This document shows positions 27,581-35,713 of a stretch of 63,081 nucleotides of DNA, piece after piece; positions within the stretch are counted from its first letter, which is position 1; each line of letters opens with the position of its first letter. The stretch is from Helicobacter anseris (GTDB taxonomy: Bacteria; Campylobacterota; Campylobacteria; Campylobacterales; Helicobacteraceae). The stretch is taken from contig NZ_NXLX01000009.1 of the NCBI RefSeq assembly GCF_003364335.1, positions 1-63,081 of the forward strand, read 5' to 3'. The notes under the pieces are model-generated. The model was given only the letters and a program-made list of their open reading frames with translations, did not search any database and had not been told where the DNA came from. The position numbers and the translations under genes were made by a program.

Positions 27581-27656
27581 GACCCCTTCATCTAGTGGCC
27601 AAGGATACTGCCCTTTCTAGGTAGTCACGGAAGTTCAAATCTTTCAGGGGTCGCCA
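27581..27656 (+). tRNA. divergent second tRNA-Glu-like gene (anticodon TTC)
   Basis: The cloverleaf is intact: acceptor GACCCCT/AGGGGTC (seven perfect pairs), D stem ATC/GAT, anticodon stem CTGCC/GGTAG with one wobble pair, T stem GGAAG/CTTTC with one wobble and an encoded CCA with discriminator G. The anticodon loop reads CTTTCTA, which places TTC at 34-36 but a T at position 37, where almost all tRNAs have a purine, and A at 38. Body and loop differ at many places from the regular tRNA-Glu in the same cluster. It could be a specialised isoacceptor or a decaying copy. Confidence 0.7.
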
Positions 27657-27662
27657 TCAATA

Positions 27663-28361
27663 TCAATCATTTATAATAATATATGGAACACCGGTAACAC
27701 CAGCTTGTATAATTATCTCACTCAAACTCTCTATGGTTTTAGTATCTATTTTTTCATTTACTACAAAGCCAGAATCAAATACACTTTTTAAAAAATCTAT
27801 CTTTTCATTTTGATTTTTCAATCTTGTAATATCTTTATAAACTTTTGCAGCCTTTTGTAAAGAATCTGCACCTAGTAACCCGCAAAAAAGTATTTTTACT
27901 TCCTTATAATCTTTTAACATTTCCTCTATCTTAAGTATCTCTTGCTTGCAATATCTACAATTTGCATCAAGAACAAGATACACACTTGCTTTTTTTGCAT
28001 CTCCATTCAATGTAATCCACATATTAGCATTAACTTTTTGCATAAGTAGCATATCTGTATGTTTTTTATTATGCTCCATTGCTTTTTTATAAACACTTCT
28101 CATAATATCTTGATAAGTTTGATTTGAAAGAATCAAAGGTTCAGAAATACCCATTACATTATGCCCATCATTTGTCACAAAAACTGGTATTTGTATCCCA
28201 TTGATTTGTTCTATTATCGCAATTCCTAAACCACTATTTAACTTCTCAACTAAAATTACCTTTACATCTATATCTTCATCCTTAAAAGTTTTTATAATAT
28301 TTTCTTTTATATCATAGGCCTGCAAAATACAAAACATCATACAAAATAGTATTTTTTTCAT
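27663..28361 (-). CDS. DsbC/DsbG-like periplasmic thiol oxidoreductase
   Basis: The 232-residue protein has a short signal sequence (about 1-15), an N-terminal cystatin-like dimerisation region (about 20-110) and a thioredoxin fold with CXXC at 135-138 (CRYC) and cis-Pro P226 in TGVPY. This is the DsbC/DsbG layout. Its substrate may be envelope proteins of the cell division or flagellar apparatus, since its start overlaps the ftsI stop (ATGA). It is the last gene of the flgB operon. Isomerase versus oxidase activity is not readable. Confidence 0.78.
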   Translation of the reverse strand: MKKILFCMMFCILQAYDIKENIIKTFKDEDIDVKVILVEKLNSGLGIAIIEQINGIQIPVFVTNDGHNVMGISEPLILSNQTYQDIMRSVYKKAMEHNKKHTDMLLMQKVNANMWITLNGDAKKASVYLVLDANCRYCKQEILKIEEMLKDYKEVKILFCGLLGADSLQKAAKVYKDITRLKNQNEKIDFLKSVFDSGFVVNEKIDTKTIESLSEIIIQAGVTGVPYIIIND

Positions 28362-30133
28362 TTTTTATCCCTTAATAAATCTTGAGTTTGCATAACTTGC
28401 ACAATTTCTTTAAAAATTGGTGCTGCTGTCTGGCTTCCATAATAATCTTCTTTACCATGAGAGCCAAAAGCTACTACACCTATGACATAACTCTTATTTC
28501 CAGATTTTACAAAACCAAAAAATGAACCATTATAAATCCCATCAGCATATCCTCCTCCTTTTTTAACTATTCTTGCAGTTCCAGTCTTTCCACCAACAAT
28601 AAGTCCATCAACTTTTGCTTTTTTTCCAGTTCCCTCATCAACGATTTTTATCAAAATCTCTTGTATTTTCCTTGAACTCAATGCAGAAATAGCACGTTTT
28701 TTCTCAAACTCAGGAATTTCTACATTACCATTTGAATCAACCATCTTTTTTACTAAATGTGGAACAACAAGATAACCGCCATTGCAAAAAGCTCCATAAG
28801 CCCTTAAAAGTTGCATAAAAGTAACGCTTAACCCATAACCATAAGAAGCACTTGCTTTATAAATTTCTCCTGAAAGCTTCTTTGGATTTGGTATGACTCC
28901 ACTTTTTTCATAAGGCAAATCAATTCCTGTTGGCTCTGAAATACCAAAACTCTTTAATCCATCAAAAAACTCTTGACCACTTAATTTTTTAGTAAGTTTT
29001 ACCATTCCAACATTGCTAGAACGTATTAAAACATCTTGAATTACAGAATTTTTCGCAGGAAATGTATCATCCTTGATTGTATATTTGCCAAGTTGATAAT
29101 ATCCCTTATTTAAGTCGATTGGTTCTAATGGATTAATAAGCTTTTTTTCAAATAAAATAGAAAAAACTATTGGCTTAATCGTGCTTCCTGGTTCAAAAGA
29201 TTTTTCAACAATGCTAGCATTTAAAGCACTATTAGATACAATATTTTTAGGATCAAAACGATTTGAACTAGCAATAGCCAAAATAGAACCATCACTAGGA
29301 TCCATAATTCCAGCAACAATTTCTTGTGCATTATGTTTTGCGTTAAATTCATCAAGCAATGCTTCTATTTTTTTTTGTAATCTCAAATTTACAGTCAAAT
29401 AAATATCTGAGCCATCTTTTCTTTCTTGCATTAAAGTTTTTTTATCATAAATAATATTAAAGCCTATATCTCTTTTTCCTCCAAATAAACCATCTTGTTT
29501 AGGCTCTAAGGCTAAATCATAATATTTCTCAAGTCCCTTGATTCCACTTGGTTTTGTCAAAGCACCACTTTCTCTTTTTTGCACATAACCTAAAACCGGT
29601 TCTAAAGAATCATTATAAGAATAAACTCTACTGACACCACTCACCTCAACACTTAATCCCATTTTTTGAAAAAATCTACCACTAGAATCAATATACTCTC
29701 TAAAAACATTAAGAAGAAGTAATTTTGTATTAAGCTGTTTAATATTTTTTGCAACATCTGAAGTGAGATTGTAAGATAAGACAATATATCCTTTCTTTTT
29801 TATCTTTTCTTCAATCTCTTGAATGTCCGTACCACTATAAATTGCAAAAAGTCTAATAAATAAATTCTTTTTATCTGGGTGAATAGAATTGGTATTCACT
29901 GCTACTTTATAGAGTTTTTTACTAGATGCTAAAGTAAAATCATCGTTACTAAAAATATCCCCTCTCACTGCGATATCTGACTTAATTGTAGAGAGTGAAA
30001 TACTTTTATTTGTATTAAAAAATACCTTATACACAATAACAAAAGCAAATATAGAAATCAGTATTGAAAGAAAAAAAAGGGTAATAAATATCCTAGGTGT
30101 TCGAAAATTCTTAAAATCTTTATGAACTTCCAT
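28358..30133 (-). CDS. ftsI: peptidoglycan D,D-transpeptidase FtsI (PBP3)
   Basis: Septal class B penicillin-binding protein (591 aa) with a membrane anchor (about 15-38), a pedestal domain (about 45-240) and the transpeptidase domain: SXXK at S317-K320 (STIK), SXN at 372-374 (SSN) and KTG at about 518 (GGKTGTAR). It sits nine bases downstream of fliE in the flagellar rod operon, an order also seen in H. pylori, which puts a division enzyme behind a sigma54 promoter. Confidence 0.93.
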   Translation of the reverse strand: MEVHKDFKNFRTPRIFITLFFLSILISIFAFVIVYKVFFNTNKSISLSTIKSDIAVRGDIFSNDDFTLASSKKLYKVAVNTNSIHPDKKNLFIRLFAIYSGTDIQEIEEKIKKKGYIVLSYNLTSDVAKNIKQLNTKLLLLNVFREYIDSSGRFFQKMGLSVEVSGVSRVYSYNDSLEPVLGYVQKRESGALTKPSGIKGLEKYYDLALEPKQDGLFGGKRDIGFNIIYDKKTLMQERKDGSDIYLTVNLRLQKKIEALLDEFNAKHNAQEIVAGIMDPSDGSILAIASSNRFDPKNIVSNSALNASIVEKSFEPGSTIKPIVFSILFEKKLINPLEPIDLNKGYYQLGKYTIKDDTFPAKNSVIQDVLIRSSNVGMVKLTKKLSGQEFFDGLKSFGISEPTGIDLPYEKSGVIPNPKKLSGEIYKASASYGYGLSVTFMQLLRAYGAFCNGGYLVVPHLVKKMVDSNGNVEIPEFEKKRAISALSSRKIQEILIKIVDEGTGKKAKVDGLIVGGKTGTARIVKKGGGYADGIYNGSFFGFVKSGNKSYVIGVVAFGSHGKEDYYGSQTAAPIFKEIVQVMQTQDLLRDKK

Positions 30134-30142
30134 AGGATTAAA

Positions 30143-30448
30143 CTAAATCTGAGTTCTTAGTATCTCTTTATATGCACTAATAGCCTTATTTCTAACTTCC
30201 AACATCAATTTCATACTAGTTTCTGCCTTTCCAATCGCAATTGCAGCTTGATGCAAATCCTTTACCTGACCTGTTGCCATATCAGCCAAAGCCTTATCAG
30301 AGGTTTCTTGCGCTTGGTTTAATTCATCAATAGACTTCTTTAATAATTTTGAGAATTCACCACTCTCAGCACCCCTAAGGTTACCAGCGGAAGAATTCTG
30401 AGCCACTGAAGTTAATTTTAAAGAATTATTTGTTTTTAAAGTTTCCAT
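30143..30448 (-). CDS. fliE: flagellar hook-basal body protein FliE
   Basis: Small rod/MS-ring junction protein (101 aa). The C-terminal two thirds, with SKLLKKSIDELNQAQ and DLHQAAIAIGKAETSMKLML, is diagnostic; the end YKEILRTQI is typical. It lies between flgC and ftsI in the sigma54-driven operon. Confidence 0.94.
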   Translation of the reverse strand: METLKTNNSLKLTSVAQNSSAGNLRGAESGEFSKLLKKSIDELNQAQETSDKALADMATGQVKDLHQAAIAIGKAETSMKLMLEVRNKAISAYKEILRTQI

Positions 30449-30468
30449 TTTACTCTCATATCAAAAAA

Positions 30469-30963
30469 TTAAGCTTGCAACATCATAATTGCATTATTAG
30501 CCATATTTTTGGCACTTTGAAAAGCTGCAACATTGGCTTGATATGCTCTAGTTGCTTCTACTAAATCGGCCATTTCTACAACAGGATTAACATTTGGATA
30601 CGCAACATATCCTTGTGCATTAGCATCAGGATGACTAGGGTCATACTTCATCAAAGGCTCTCTATCATCCCGAACAACCTTATCTACATAAACGCTCATT
30701 ATAGCAGGTTTTGGCAATTTAGCAAAATCTCCTTCATCTAAGGGATCCTCGTATTCTGCAAGATTATTATTATTTGCTAATTGCTTATTCAAAGCCTCAT
30801 TAAAATCAAAAGCACGGAATACTACCTCTTGTCTTCTATATGGTCCACCCTCTGCTGTTCTTGTAGTATTTGCATTTGCAATATTGCTTGAAATAATATT
30901 CGTGCGGAATCTTTGTGCAGATAAACCATATCCACTAATATCAAAACTTGATAAAAAAGCCAT
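30469..30963 (-). CDS. flgC: flagellar proximal rod protein FlgC
   Basis: Rod protein of 164 aa. It has the N-terminal motif SSNIANANTTRTAEGGPYRRQ and the C-terminal PVVEMADLVEATRAYQANVAAF common to axial proteins. It lies 12 bases after flgB, consistent with co-translation and stoichiometric assembly of the proximal rod. Confidence 0.95.
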   Translation of the reverse strand: MAFLSSFDISGYGLSAQRFRTNIISSNIANANTTRTAEGGPYRRQEVVFRAFDFNEALNKQLANNNNLAEYEDPLDEGDFAKLPKPAIMSVYVDKVVRDDREPLMKYDPSHPDANAQGYVAYPNVNPVVEMADLVEATRAYQANVAAFQSAKNMANNAIMMLQA

Positions 30964-30975
30964 CTCTTAATCCTT

Positions 30976-31410
30976 TTATAAATTTCTTCCAGAATCTACG
31001 GCATAGGCAAAAATCCCCTTATGCTTTTTTAATGCACTAGTCAATGCTTGATACATCACACTATTTTTGCCCATCTCACTAGTCTCCACATCCAAATCAA
31101 CACTATTCCCATCATTTCTTGCCAAATGACCATCTCTGAAAAAGAATGTTGCCTGATTTAAATCTGATGCCCTACCTTGCAGATGCTTTTTTGATGTCTG
31201 TGCCATTTGCAATTCTAAAGATTCTTTATGGTTAAAAACTTTATCTTTTTCTTGTGCTAAAAAACTTTCAAAATCAATATCTTTTGGTCTATAAAAAGGT
31301 GTATCCACATTTGCAATATTGCTTGCAATTAAATCTTGTCGCAATGAACGATAATCCAATGCTTTATAAACCAAAGGATAGGCTTGTGAGGTTTCAAACA
31401 TCATATTCAA
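30976..31410 (-). CDS. flgB: flagellar proximal rod protein FlgB
   Basis: First rod subunit (144 aa), with LDYRSLRQDLIASNIANVDT and DFESFLAQEK, plus the C-terminal MYQALTSALKKHKG helix. The start is uncertain: AAGGAG is spaced seven bases from a TTG at the given end, while two ATGs six and nine bases later are spaced 13 or more. I keep the TTG; using an ATG would shorten the protein by two or three residues. A sigma54 promoter lies upstream. Confidence 0.93.
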   Translation of the reverse strand: MNMMFETSQAYPLVYKALDYRSLRQDLIASNIANVDTPFYRPKDIDFESFLAQEKDKVFNHKESLELQMAQTSKKHLQGRASDLNQATFFFRDGHLARNDGNSVDLDVETSEMGKNSVMYQALTSALKKHKGIFAYAVDSGRNL

Positions 31411-31446
31411 AGCAAGGCTCCTTAATTAAAATAACATTTATTTACA

Positions 31447-31462
31447 AGCAATTCTTATTCCA
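31447..31462 (-). promoter_or_regulatory. sigma54 (RpoN) promoter of the flgB-flgC-fliE-ftsI operon
   Basis: Minus-strand TGGAATAAGAATTGCT has the -24 GG and -12 GC exactly 10 bases apart and the favoured TTGCT end. It lies 36 bases before the flgB start and is nearly identical in form to the flgG site. Confidence 0.8.
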
Positions 31463-31552
31463 AAAAAATAATAATTTACCCTATTTAGAAAATCATAATC
31501 TTTTTGGTAAAATCCCTAATCCCAAAATATTTTTAGTTTCTCAAGGTTTTTT

Positions 31553-32734
31553 ATGCCAGATATCAAACTCTTTATTTATACCACTATGCTTATTACTGTT
31601 GGCACAATCATGAGCTACTCCCTCTCAACCTACCCTACTATACTCTATCATTATGATTCTTTACATTTTTTCTCAAGAGAATTTGGAGTAGCCTTTGCTG
31701 GTATTTTAATCATGTGGAGTATTTCTTATTTTGATATGGATAAAGTGCTAAAAAAAATAGGCATTTTTTTTCTTTTATTATTCTCTATTATCATTATTGC
31801 TTTCACTTTTCTACCAGAAAGCATTGCCCCAACTATTAGTGGTGCTAGAAGATGGTTAAAGATTCCAATATCCCCTATTGCAATAGCTCCTGTTGAATTT
31901 TTTAAAATTGGTTTTATATGGTTTTTATCTTGGAGTCTCACAAGAAAATATGCAGAAAAAGAAACTAGCAAAAGCTTTAAATTTGTTGAGGAACTCTTTT
32001 TAATGCTTCCTTATGCGGTTTTATTTATAATTATTCTCATATTTGTTGCATTTATACAAAATGACTTGGGACAAACAGTATTATTAGGTGTAATTATGGC
32101 CAGTATGATACTCTTATCTGGTGGTAGTTTTAGAGTTATTGCATTTTCTGGTATTTTAGCAGTAATTGGCATTGCTTTTAGTATCTTTTTAAGACCTCAT
32201 AGAATCAATAGAATCAAAACTTGGTGGTCTGGCATACAAGACCCCATCCTTGCATTATTGCCAAAAGATGTAGCAAACTTTATTAAGACTGAAAACCTAC
32301 CAGAACCCTATCAGATACTAAATGCTACACAAGCTATACAAAATGGTGGTTTTACAGGGCAGGGCATTGGTGAGGGGGTAGTAAAACTTGGATTTTTAAG
32401 TGATGTGCATACAGATATGGTGCTTGCAGGAATCTCCGAAGAAACCGGACTAATAGGTCTTGGTATTTGCTTTTTTTTATTTTTTCTTATTGTTTTTAGA
32501 ATCTTTAAAATTGCCAATAGAATGCAAGAAACTCCTCATTTTTTATTCTGCATGGGCGTTGGGCTAATGATTTCTTTTTCACTTATTATCAATGCTCTAG
32601 GAATTGCAGCTATCATACCCCTTAAAGGTATAGCCGTGCCTTTTTTAACTTATGGTGGTAGCTCTCTTTTGGCTAATTGTATTGCAATAGGACTAGTTTT
32701 AGCCCTATCTAAAAAAGCAAAAAATCTTTATTGA
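31553..32734 (+). CDS. ftsW: SEDS peptidoglycan glycosyltransferase FtsW/RodA
   Basis: Polytopic membrane enzyme (393 aa, about ten segments) that polymerises glycan from lipid II with a class B PBP partner. It has GARRWLKIP, APVEFFKIGFIWFLSW and the C-terminal IPLKGIAVPFLTYGGSSLLANCIAIG. The location beside the ftsI operon, divergent from flgB, favours ftsW over rodA. Its 3' end overlaps tpx by seven bases tail to tail. Confidence 0.88.
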   Translation: MPDIKLFIYTTMLITVGTIMSYSLSTYPTILYHYDSLHFFSREFGVAFAGILIMWSISYFDMDKVLKKIGIFFLLLFSIIIIAFTFLPESIAPTISGARRWLKIPISPIAIAPVEFFKIGFIWFLSWSLTRKYAEKETSKSFKFVEELFLMLPYAVLFIIILIFVAFIQNDLGQTVLLGVIMASMILLSGGSFRVIAFSGILAVIGIAFSIFLRPHRINRIKTWWSGIQDPILALLPKDVANFIKTENLPEPYQILNATQAIQNGGFTGQGIGEGVVKLGFLSDVHTDMVLAGISEETGLIGLGICFFLFFLIVFRIFKIANRMQETPHFLFCMGVGLMISFSLIINALGIAAIIPLKGIAVPFLTYGGSSLLANCIAIGLVLALSKKAKNLY

Positions 32735-33222
32735 ATGCTCTTTATTGGAGCCTCATAATTTGGCTCATTTGTAATCTCTTCACAAATTTCTTGATAAATA
32801 ATTTGGCCTTGTGGATTTACTACAATCACACCTCTTGTTAATAATCCAGCTAGAGCACCATCAGAAATCATAACTCCATATTTATTTGCAAACTCTCTAT
32901 TTCTAAAATCACTTAAAACTTCTAATTTTTCTATACCCTCTGTAGAACAGAATCTTCCTTGTGCAAAAGGTAAATCCATAGAAATTACAAAAACCTTTGC
33001 ATTAGGAATTTCAGCAGCTTTTTTATTAAAAGTTCGTGTTTGAGTTGCACAAACTCCAGTGTCAAGACTTGGGAGGAAATTGATGATTTGATAAAAGCCT
33101 TGAGAACCACCAACTTTCACCTCTGATAAATCCTTATTTACCAAAACAACTTCAGGAGCCATATCTCCAACATTTTTTACATTACCAATTGTTACTTCTT
33201 GTCCTTGAAATTTTACTTTCAT
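32728..33222 (-). CDS. tpx: thiol peroxidase
   Basis: Peroxiredoxin (164 aa) that reduces hydroperoxides with thioredoxin. Peroxidatic C58 lies in SLDTGVCATQTR and resolving C92 in GRFCSTEG, the Tpx arrangement. There are no operon partners; it is convergent with ftsW. Confidence 0.96.
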   Translation of the reverse strand: MKVKFQGQEVTIGNVKNVGDMAPEVVLVNKDLSEVKVGGSQGFYQIINFLPSLDTGVCATQTRTFNKKAAEIPNAKVFVISMDLPFAQGRFCSTEGIEKLEVLSDFRNREFANKYGVMISDGALAGLLTRGVIVVNPQGQIIYQEICEEITNEPNYEAPIKSIQ

Positions 33223-33274
33223 ATTTTTTCCTTTTTTAATTATTTTAATGAAAAACGCATTTTAATACATTTTC

Positions 33275-34324
33275 TCAAACAGTATCAAAATCTCTTAATA
33301 TCTTATTTTGATAGAGCCTTAACAATGAGATAAAAAATGCTGTAATAGCAGGACCAATCACAATACCCCAAAAACCAAAAGAAGAGAATCCTGCAAAAAT
33401 TGCAAAAAAGATAATAATTTCATTTAATTTTAAAGGTTTTTTTAAAATTTTTTTATTTACAAACCCGATAATAAACGGTTTTATTACATTGTCAATAATA
33501 AACCCTATGACAACAACAGAATAAATAATAATTAAAAACATTTGATTTAAATGATTGAGATAAAACTCATAGCCTGCAATAGGAATCCATACCAATGCAC
33601 CTCCAACCAAAGGAATCAAAGAAGAAATTCCATACAAGATGCCTAGCAATAAAGCATTATTATAATCACAATAAAACATTAAAATACCAAAAGCAAAACC
33701 TTGTAATACAACATTGATAAGAGAAGTAAATAATACTATCTTTAACACTCCACTTACTTCCTGAAATATTTTATGGGTCTGTGAAAGCTTCAATGGCATA
33801 GCTTTCAAAAAATGCAAATAAACTTCTTTTCCATAATAAAATAGGAAAAATAAGAACAATACAATAAAGCAAATATCTATAAAAAATCTCAAACTCTCTT
33901 TGCCAATATATGAACCTACTTTTAAACCTAAATCAACAAGATATTGGGTAGATATATTATCTCCCAACATATCAGCATAAGGTTTCAAAAAAGAAAATTG
34001 TTCCAAAAATCTCAAAATACCTTCTTTGCTTAGTGCAAGATAAGCAATCACTTGATTTATATGCAAATCTGTAAAAAATACCACAATTTGCACTAGCAAA
34101 AAAGCAAAAGGCAACACCAAAAATAACAGCAAAAAAAGAATGCTAAGAGTTGTGGTTAAAAAGTTTATTTTTATAAACCTATCTAATCTTATTTTAATGT
34201 CAAATGTAGCAATACAAATAAGACTTGCTATCAATAAATCCATTAAAAAATTTTTATACAAATAAAGCATACTACCAATAAGTAGCACGAAGATAATAAA
34301 GAAAATAAAATAGTTTTTATACAT
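33275..34324 (-). CDS. AI-2E/PerM family membrane transporter
   Basis: The 349-residue membrane protein has about eight segments and the family signatures LPFAFLLVQIV, LLGILYGISSLIPLVGGALVWIP and the C-terminal FGFWGIVIGPAITAFFISLL. Members export autoinducer-2 or act as Na+/H+ antiporters; the role here is unknown. An upstream TTG was rejected because GGAG lies six bases before this ATG. Confidence 0.82.
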   Translation of the reverse strand: MYKNYFIFFIIFVLLIGSMLYLYKNFLMDLLIASLICIATFDIKIRLDRFIKINFLTTTLSILFLLLFLVLPFAFLLVQIVVFFTDLHINQVIAYLALSKEGILRFLEQFSFLKPYADMLGDNISTQYLVDLGLKVGSYIGKESLRFFIDICFIVLFLFFLFYYGKEVYLHFLKAMPLKLSQTHKIFQEVSGVLKIVLFTSLINVVLQGFAFGILMFYCDYNNALLLGILYGISSLIPLVGGALVWIPIAGYEFYLNHLNQMFLIIIYSVVVIGFIIDNVIKPFIIGFVNKKILKKPLKLNEIIIFFAIFAGFSSFGFWGIVIGPAITAFFISLLRLYQNKILRDFDTV

Positions 34325-34380
34325 TGCATTCTCCAAAAAACTGATTCTATGCTAAAAGCAAAAAAATATCAATAATGGAG

Positions 34381-34395
34381 TTTTTTTTTTATAAT
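34381..34395 (+). promoter_or_regulatory. T10 tract fused to the dapF -10 element
   Basis: Ten T residues run directly into TATAAT (34390-34395), 20 bases before the dapF ATG. A slippage-prone tract that abuts a -10 can tune promoter strength, as T-tracts do for some Helicobacter adhesin genes. Confidence 0.5.
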
Positions 34396-34415
34396 TATAA
34401 AAAAGAGGATGAGTG

Positions 34416-35174
34416 ATGATTTTTGAAAAATATTCTGGTAGTGGAAATGATTTTCTTATTACGCATATTTGCACACAAAAAAATTATGCAAAACTTGCTC
34501 AAAAGTTATGCAATAGGAATCTTGGAATTGGTGCTGATGGTCTTATTATTTTAAAACCCCACCCTAAATATGCATATCAATGGCTATTTTTTAACTCCGA
34601 TGGTTCACAGGCCAAAATGTGTGGAAATGCTAGTAGGTGCGTTGGGTACTATGCCTTTAAACATTCACTAGCGCCAAGAAAACACACTTTTCTTGCGACA
34701 GATAAACCCATAGAAGTTGAAATAAAAGATTCTAAAAAAGTTCGAAGTAATCTTGGAAATTTTAGTGCCATAGAATGCCTAGATATACAAACATCTTATG
34801 ATATCAAAGCATTTAAAATTGATACAGGAGTGCCACACATCGTAATTTTTACAAAAAATCAAGAAATGCTTCCCAAACAAAAAACCTTAGAATTAAAAAC
34901 ACTAAGAGAACAGCACAATGCAAATATAAATATTGCCTATATAAAAAATGATGATTTAATTTATGTAAATACCTATGAGAGAGGAGTAGAAGATATAACT
35001 CTTGCATGTGGCACAGGAATGGCAGCTGTAAGCATCATAGCACATACAATTTTCAAAACTAGCAAAAATCCCAAGTGTATCCCGCCAAGCAATGAAGTTC
35101 TGTCGTTTTTTATTAAAGATGAAGAAATAAGTTTTGAAGGGAATGTTGTCTTTATAGCCACATGTATTATTTAA
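34416..35174 (+). CDS. dapF: diaminopimelate epimerase
   Basis: Converts LL- to meso-diaminopimelate for lysine and peptidoglycan. The 252-residue protein has YSGSGNDF near the start and the two catalytic cysteines in KMCGNASRC and LACGTGMAA. A GTG one codon earlier is less well spaced from AGGA than this ATG. It overlaps the opposing outer membrane gene by four bases. Confidence 0.95.
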   Translation: MIFEKYSGSGNDFLITHICTQKNYAKLAQKLCNRNLGIGADGLIILKPHPKYAYQWLFFNSDGSQAKMCGNASRCVGYYAFKHSLAPRKHTFLATDKPIEVEIKDSKKVRSNLGNFSAIECLDIQTSYDIKAFKIDTGVPHIVIFTKNQEMLPKQKTLELKTLREQHNANINIAYIKNDDLIYVNTYERGVEDITLACGTGMAAVSIIAHTIFKTSKNPKCIPPSNEVLSFFIKDEEISFEGNVVFIATCII

Positions 35175-35713
35175 AATTTATAGGCATAAGATAAAAATAT
35201 ATGCACTAATTTCATATCCTTTCTGATATCTTTTAAATCAAAAGGATATTTAAATCCTAGTCTTATTACATTACTTTCATCAAGATTGCTTTGCAAACCA
35301 AAATTCAACAATAGCAATGCCATGTTATTCACTTCACCATCATCTACTATTGCTCGTTCTTCTCTACAATACCCAAAACCAAACCCAACATAGGGTCCGA
35401 ATCTCATTTTTTGACTTACTTGTAACTCTAAAGCCATATCCACGTTTAATGAAACTTGCATTGTAATATTTGTATTTAATCCACTAGGTTTAATACCCAT
35501 TAAAGACTCTAGATACGCCATAAGGGAAGCTTCTCTTATGGGCTTATATTCATATCCTCCCAATAAATACCAACTTGGAATCAAAGTGTGCGTATCTACA
35601 AAATTATCACTTAATCCAATACCAGCACCAACAAATATATTATTGCGATCATAAGCACCCAAATAGGTGCAATAAAGCAATAATAAAACTTTAAAAAAAT
35701 TATTATTTTTCAA
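35171..35713 (-). CDS. small outer membrane beta-barrel protein
   Basis: 180 residues with a signal peptide (about 1-20, ending LGAYD), alternating strands with Gly turns (FVGAGIGLSD, FGPYVGFGFGY) and the C-terminal HIFLSYAYKF ending in Phe. It overlaps the 3' end of the RND transporter gene by 11 bases, so it is co-transcribed with the efflux operon. Whether it acts in efflux is unknown; an eight-stranded OmpX/OmpA-like barrel is a reasonable guess. Confidence 0.7.
   Translation of the reverse strand: MKNNNFFKVLLLLYCTYLGAYDRNNIFVGAGIGLSDNFVDTHTLIPSWYLLGGYEYKPIREASLMAYLESLMGIKPSGLNTNITMQVSLNVDMALELQVSQKMRFGPYVGFGFGYCREERAIVDDGEVNNMALLLLNFGLQSNLDESNVIRLGFKYPFDLKDIRKDMKLVHIFLSYAYKF

Noticed and set aside
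27581-27656. Fifth tRNA as a plain duplicate of tRNA-Glu
   Set aside because: Body, discriminator, T arm and anticodon loop all differ, so it is not a recent copy.
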